Shown here piece by piece: positions 59,911 through 64,000 of a DNA stretch of 64,000 bases. The stretch spans positions 1 through 64,000 of the forward strand of contig JAURWR010000039.1 of assembly GCA_030654805.1 (NCBI GenBank), read 5' to 3'. The notes under the pieces were generated by a model. That model worked only from the letters and a program-made list of their open reading frames with translations, made no database searches and was not told where the DNA came from. The DNA is from Burkholderiaceae bacterium (GTDB taxonomy: Bacteria > Pseudomonadota > Gammaproteobacteria > Burkholderiales > Burkholderiaceae_C). Position numbers and translations under genes: made by a program. The stretch's first letter is position 1. Every line of letters starts with the position of its first letter.

Positions 59911-61059
59911 TCAGGCCATGCCGGGTGCGGTGGGTGTCGCGGCCGGTTGAGAGACCGGATCCAGTTCGATCGGCGCGTGGCTGTCGGGATGCTGCTGGGC
60001 GATGTCGCAGAACTCGTCGTATCCCTCGAGAAAGGCCGCCAGCAGGTCGGGGTCGAAATGCTTGCCGCCTTGCAAGGCCATGATCTGACGGGCTTCGTTG
60101 AAGCTGAAAGCCTTCTTGTAGACCCGCACCGAGATCAGTGCGTCGAAGACATCGGCCAGCGCCATCAGGCGTGCGGCCAGTGGAATGGCGTCACCGGCCA
60201 GACCGTCCGGATAACCGGCACCGTCCCAGCGCTCGTGGTGGTGGCGGGCGACTTGCTTCGCATAGTCGAGAAATTTGACGGGCTCGCTGGTGTCGGCTTC
60301 GGCGCGACGGATCGCATCGGCGCCGACCGCAGCATGCGTCTTCATGATGTCCCACTCCTCGGACGTCAGCTTGCCGGGCTTGAGCAGCACATGGTCGGGA
60401 ATGCCGACCTTGCCGATGTCGTGCAGCGGGGCCGACTTGGCGATCAGCGAGATGCTCTGCTCGTCGAGTTCGCCAGCGAAACGCGGGTGCCGGCAAACGC
60501 GCAGTGCCAGTGCATGCACATAGTCCTGCGTGCGCAGGATGTGGTTGCCGGTTTCGTTGTCGCGGGTTTCGGCCAGCCGGGCCAGCGCCCGGATCGTGAC
60601 CTCCTGGATCATCAGGTTCTCGCGCATGCGTCGGGCGATCTCGATCTCCAGCGAGTCGTTGACATGCTGAAGCCGATCGCGGGCCAGCTTCAGCTCCAGA
60701 TGGGCATGCACACGAGCGAGAACGATGGCCGGCTTCAGCGGCTTGGTGATGTAGTCGACCGCGCCGAGAACGATGCCGCGCTGCTCGTCTTCGTCAGCGC
60801 TCATCGCCGTCGTGAAGATGACGGGGATGTCTCGAAGATTCGGGATTTCCTGCAGCCGCTCGAGCACCTCGTAGCCGTTCATGCCGGGCATCATGATGTC
60901 GAGCAGGATCAGGTCCGGAATAGGCGTCTGCGACACGAGTTGCAGGGCGCGAGGACCGGAATTGGCCGCACGCACCTTGTAGCGCTCGCAGAGCAACTCT
61001 CCCAGCACCGTCAGGTTTTCCGGGTTGTCATCGACGATCAATATCGTTCGCTGCGGCAC
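59911..61059 (-). CDS. Response regulator with HD-GYP domain (putative c-di-GMP phosphodiesterase)
   Basis: ILIVDDNPENLTVL...LILLDIMMPGMNGYEVL; HDIGKVGIPDHVLLKPGKL; HHHERWDGAGYPDGL. Confidence 0.94.
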   Translation of the reverse strand: MPQRTILIVDDNPENLTVLGELLCERYKVRAANSGPRALQLVSQTPIPDLILLDIMMPGMNGYEVLERLQEIPNLRDIPVIFTTAMSADEDEQRGIVLGAVDYITKPLKPAIVLARVHAHLELKLARDRLQHVNDSLEIEIARRMRENLMIQEVTIRALARLAETRDNETGNHILRTQDYVHALALRVCRHPRFAGELDEQSISLIAKSAPLHDIGKVGIPDHVLLKPGKLTSEEWDIMKTHAAVGADAIRRAEADTSEPVKFLDYAKQVARHHHERWDGAGYPDGLAGDAIPLAARLMALADVFDALISVRVYKKAFSFNEARQIMALQGGKHFDPDLLAAFLEGYDEFCDIAQQHPDSHAPIELDPVSQPAATPTAPGMA

Positions 61060-61372
61060 GGAGGCTCCTCAAGTTTCACGAACAAATCTGTCGGTTCTCG
61101 GCATTGTCTGCCGCAAGCAATGCGACGACAGAGGTTGTCAACCCTCAATGAAGCAGGTGGAGCCCCTCTTTTTCTGGCGAACCGGCCCAAGTCGGGTCTT
61201 GACACGAGTCAAGTCCGCTTCGGCGCCCGGTGTTGAAATCCCTGCAACGCCGCAAAGCGCAAGAATGGGTCTTTCCTGCCGATAACCCTGATGCGCCGAT
61301 TTGAGGCGCTTACCTCCGGGCGGCTGGTGCCGAACCCACTTCGCCCAGACACCCGACCGTCTTCTTCGAATG

Positions 61373-62419
61373 ATGCCCCTGCACCCCAATCGCCGGCAGT
61401 TCTGCGGCTCCCTGGCAGTGATGGCCCCAGGATGGGCATGTGCTGCCGACACCTTGCGCGTGCTGGCCTGGCCCGGCTACGCCGACCCCGATATCGTCAG
61501 CACGTTCGAACAGCGGTACGGCGGCAAGGTCGAAGTCACGATGATCGATTCGGACCTGGACCTGTGGAACAAGATCACCGCCAACGGCGCGCAGGATTTC
61601 GACGTCTTCGCGGTGAACACGGCCGAGCTGCAGCGCTACATCCGCAAGGGTCTGGTGGTCGGCATCGAGACCGGGATCCTGCCCAATCTGACCCGCCAGC
61701 GACCTCGGTTTCGAGACCTGGCGTCGATCCCAGGCATCGTCAGCGGCAGCAGTGTCTACGCCATCCCGTACACCTATTCGGAGATGGGATTGATCTACGA
61801 CCGACGGCAGATTCCGAATCCTCCCGACTCGATTGCGGCGCTGTGGGACGAGCGCTACCGAGGCAAGGTGATCGCGTACAACGGTGGCACGCACAATTTT
61901 TCGCTGGCAGCCCTGTCCCTGGGCTTGAACTCGCCCTTCAAGCTGGACGACAAGGACTGGCCGCGCGCGGTGGATCGCCTGATCGCCTTGCGTCGCAACG
62001 TGACCGGTTTCTACACGCGGCCCGACGAATCGGTGGCCTTGTTCAAGCGCCGCGAGGCTGCACTGATGTTCGCCAACTTCGGCAAGCAGCAACTGCAGCT
62101 GTGCAAGGCCGCCGGGCTGGACGTCGGCTACTCGCTGCCCCGGGAGGGTGCGCTCGCCTGGCTGGACTGCTGGGTGATCACCCGCAGCGCGCGCAACACG
62201 AAACTGGCAGCTGCCTGGATCAACTACCTGCTGGAAAGCGAGCCCAGTCAGGCGCTGGTGACCCGGCAAGGCCTGGGCAACACCACGTCGGCCGAGTCTG
62301 TGGATGAGGTCAGCGACAAGCTCCGGTGGCTGCAGCCGGTCGAGAGCGAGGAGCACCGCAACCAGTTGTGGAGCCGCATCGTGTCCGGCGATCGCGCCAG
62401 CAAGGTACTCGGTCCATGA
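61373..62419 (+). CDS. PotD/PotF-like periplasmic substrate-binding protein
   Basis: TLRVLAWPGYADPDIVSTFEQRYGGKVEVTMIDSDLDLWNKI...FDVFAVNTAELQRYI...WDERYRGKV. Confidence 0.87.
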   Translation: MPLHPNRRQFCGSLAVMAPGWACAADTLRVLAWPGYADPDIVSTFEQRYGGKVEVTMIDSDLDLWNKITANGAQDFDVFAVNTAELQRYIRKGLVVGIETGILPNLTRQRPRFRDLASIPGIVSGSSVYAIPYTYSEMGLIYDRRQIPNPPDSIAALWDERYRGKVIAYNGGTHNFSLAALSLGLNSPFKLDDKDWPRAVDRLIALRRNVTGFYTRPDESVALFKRREAALMFANFGKQQLQLCKAAGLDVGYSLPREGALAWLDCWVITRSARNTKLAAAWINYLLESEPSQALVTRQGLGNTTSAESVDEVSDKLRWLQPVESEEHRNQLWSRIVSGDRASKVLGP

Positions 62420-64000
62420 AGCCGGGCCTGGCCGGCAAGCTCGCCCTGCTGCTGGCGTCGGTCGGTGCACTCACGTCCGGCCTCACCGGTCTGTACGCAT
62501 ACCAGACCAGCCGGCAAACGCTGGTGGAATCGGCACAGAACACGTTGCTGACGTCGACCCAGGTGCTGGCAAGGCGCATCACGCTGTCGCGACAGGAGAT
62601 CACGCGCAACCTCGAGGTGCTGGCCCGCCACCCGGCCGCCCTGTCGACGCTGCAACAAGCCGATGCGGCGCAGTCGCACGAACTGGCCATGCTGTTCAGC
62701 CTGTTGATGTCGGCCAATCCGTCTTACTTCCAGATCCGCCTGATCTCCGCCAGCAACCACGGCATCGAGCGCGTCCGGGTGGACCGACAGGACGACAAGC
62801 CCATCGAAGTCACCGGCGATGACCTGCAGGAGAAAGGGCACTACCCGTACGTCGCCGAGACCCTGAAGCTGCGGGCCGGCGAATTTTACCTGTCCGAGAT
62901 CACCGTCAACCACGAACGGGGCTCCTATGCAGGCATGGACCAACCCGCACTGCAACTGGCCACGCCAGTCGCCGACGGGCGTGGCGTGGCGATCGGCGTG
63001 GTGGTGGTCAACGTCGATCTGAATGGCATGTTCGCGTTGCTGGCGGCCGACCTGCCGGCGAATTTCAAGCTGTTTCTGGCCAATGACAACGGCGACATCC
63101 TGATCCACCCGGATCCCAGCCGCACGTTCGGATTCGACAAGGGCCGCCGGGTGCTGATCGCGGACGAATTCCCGCCGACACGCGACATCGTCGAGGGCCG
63201 GCGCGGCCATGTCGTCTTCGAATCGATCGAGTCGGCCGGAGGCAATGGCCCGCTGGTCGCCGCCTTCATGGGTCAGGCGGTCGATGTGCCGTCACACGAA
63301 CGGCGCCTGATCCTCGGTCTGGGGCAGCCGCTGTCCGAGGTGGTTGCGCAGGCTCACCAATTCGGCACTGCGATCCTGCAGATCGTGCTGGGCCTGTGCG
63401 TCGGCTGTCTGCTGCTCGCGGCCATCCTGGCACGCGCATTCACCCGGCCGATCAACGCGCTGAACTCGGCGGCCCAGGGCTTCGCATCCGGGCAGCCGTC
63501 CGGGCCACTCCCTGTCGAACGCAGGGACGAGATCGGCGCGCTGGCACGCAGCTTTCAGCAGATGCAGAACCAGATCACCAAGCAACTCGAAGGCCTGCAG
63601 AACAACCAGCAGGAACTGGAGCGACTCGCACAGCACGACATGCTCACCGGACTGCCGAACCGCCGCTTGTTGGTGTCCCGGCTCGAGAAGGCCATGGCCC
63701 ACGCGCGCCGTTATGGGGGAGAGGTCAGCGTGCTGTTCATCGACCTGGACGACTTCAAGAGCATCAACGACCGCTGCGGCCACGACACGGGCGATCTCGT
63801 CCTCAAGGCCGTGGCCCAGAGGCTGCTCTCAAGCATGCGTGAAGGTGACACGGTCGCGCGCATCGGTGGCGACGAATTCGTGGCGCTGCTGGGAGCACCG
63901 ACACCGCACGCCCAACTCGTCACCGTGGCTGAAAAGCTGCTCGGCGGCATCCGAGCGCCGATCGACATCGAGGGCGTCGAACTGACGGTCGGGGCCAGCA
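62416..64000 (+). CDS. Membrane sensor (dCache-like, HAMP) GGDEF protein, runs off window end
   Basis: ATGA overlap with upstream gene; HDMLTGLPNRRLL, VLFIDLDDFKSIND, ARIGGDEFVALLG; frame open to 64000. Confidence 0.9.
   Translation, partial: MKPGLAGKLALLLASVGALTSGLTGLYAYQTSRQTLVESAQNTLLTSTQVLARRITLSRQEITRNLEVLARHPAALSTLQQADAAQSHELAMLFSLLMSANPSYFQIRLISASNHGIERVRVDRQDDKPIEVTGDDLQEKGHYPYVAETLKLRAGEFYLSEITVNHERGSYAGMDQPALQLATPVADGRGVAIGVVVVNVDLNGMFALLAADLPANFKLFLANDNGDILIHPDPSRTFGFDKGRRVLIADEFPPTRDIVEGRRGHVVFESIESAGGNGPLVAAFMGQAVDVPSHERRLILGLGQPLSEVVAQAHQFGTAILQIVLGLCVGCLLLAAILARAFTRPINALNSAAQGFASGQPSGPLPVERRDEIGALARSFQQMQNQITKQLEGLQNNQQELERLAQHDMLTGLPNRRLLVSRLEKAMAHARRYGGEVSVLFIDLDDFKSINDRCGHDTGDLVLKAVAQRLLSSMREGDTVARIGGDEFVALLGAPTPHAQLVTVAEKLLGGIRAPIDIEGVELTVGAS

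Noticed and set aside
1-64000. CRISPR arrays, rRNA operons, intact prophage or intact IS elements
   Set aside because: None seen: no regularly spaced repeats, no rRNA sequence, and only fragmentary mobile-element coding sequence at 10.5-10.9 kb.

Overview
High-GC proteobacterial chromosomal window (gene content and synteny look like Burkholderiales). About 55 protein genes, one tRNA-Asn, one TPP riboswitch, and one decayed mobile-element scar beside the tRNA. Blocks in order: efp end, DUF3445 and mnmC; rpiA/pyrD; a TPR/alpha-beta hydrolase, a response regulator and a YlqF GTPase; integrase and IS21-transposase remnants next to tRNA-Asn; DAHP synthase; a thiOSGE operon divergent from thiD; a TPP riboswitch pointing at the antisense strand of thiD; a five-gene operon (thermostable-hemolysin family protein, AMP-ligase, haem-oxygenase-like diiron protein, SDR, TPR); two tandem OmpR-type two-component systems; a SHP/DHC/cytochrome b cluster; a CDF transporter; a putative FNR-controlled FAD-2Fe2S / cytochrome b / decaheme c operon; PilZ/zincin/cupin genes; DUF2946, TonB receptor and PepSY; a CoA-transferase; a CHASE-PAS hybrid kinase with an apparent frameshift; REC-GGDEF; LhgO-like, PPC-domain and ChrA proteins; a secreted S8 protease; an 1817-aa hybrid kinase, HD-GYP, and a PotD-like binding protein coupled to a GGDEF sensor. 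The best candidates for undescribed biology are the diiron-oxidase/AMP-ligase operon with PmrA-like boxes, the misplaced TPP riboswitch, the decaheme conduit operon, and the PotD-like/GGDEF pair. All family calls come from reading motifs; no database search was run.
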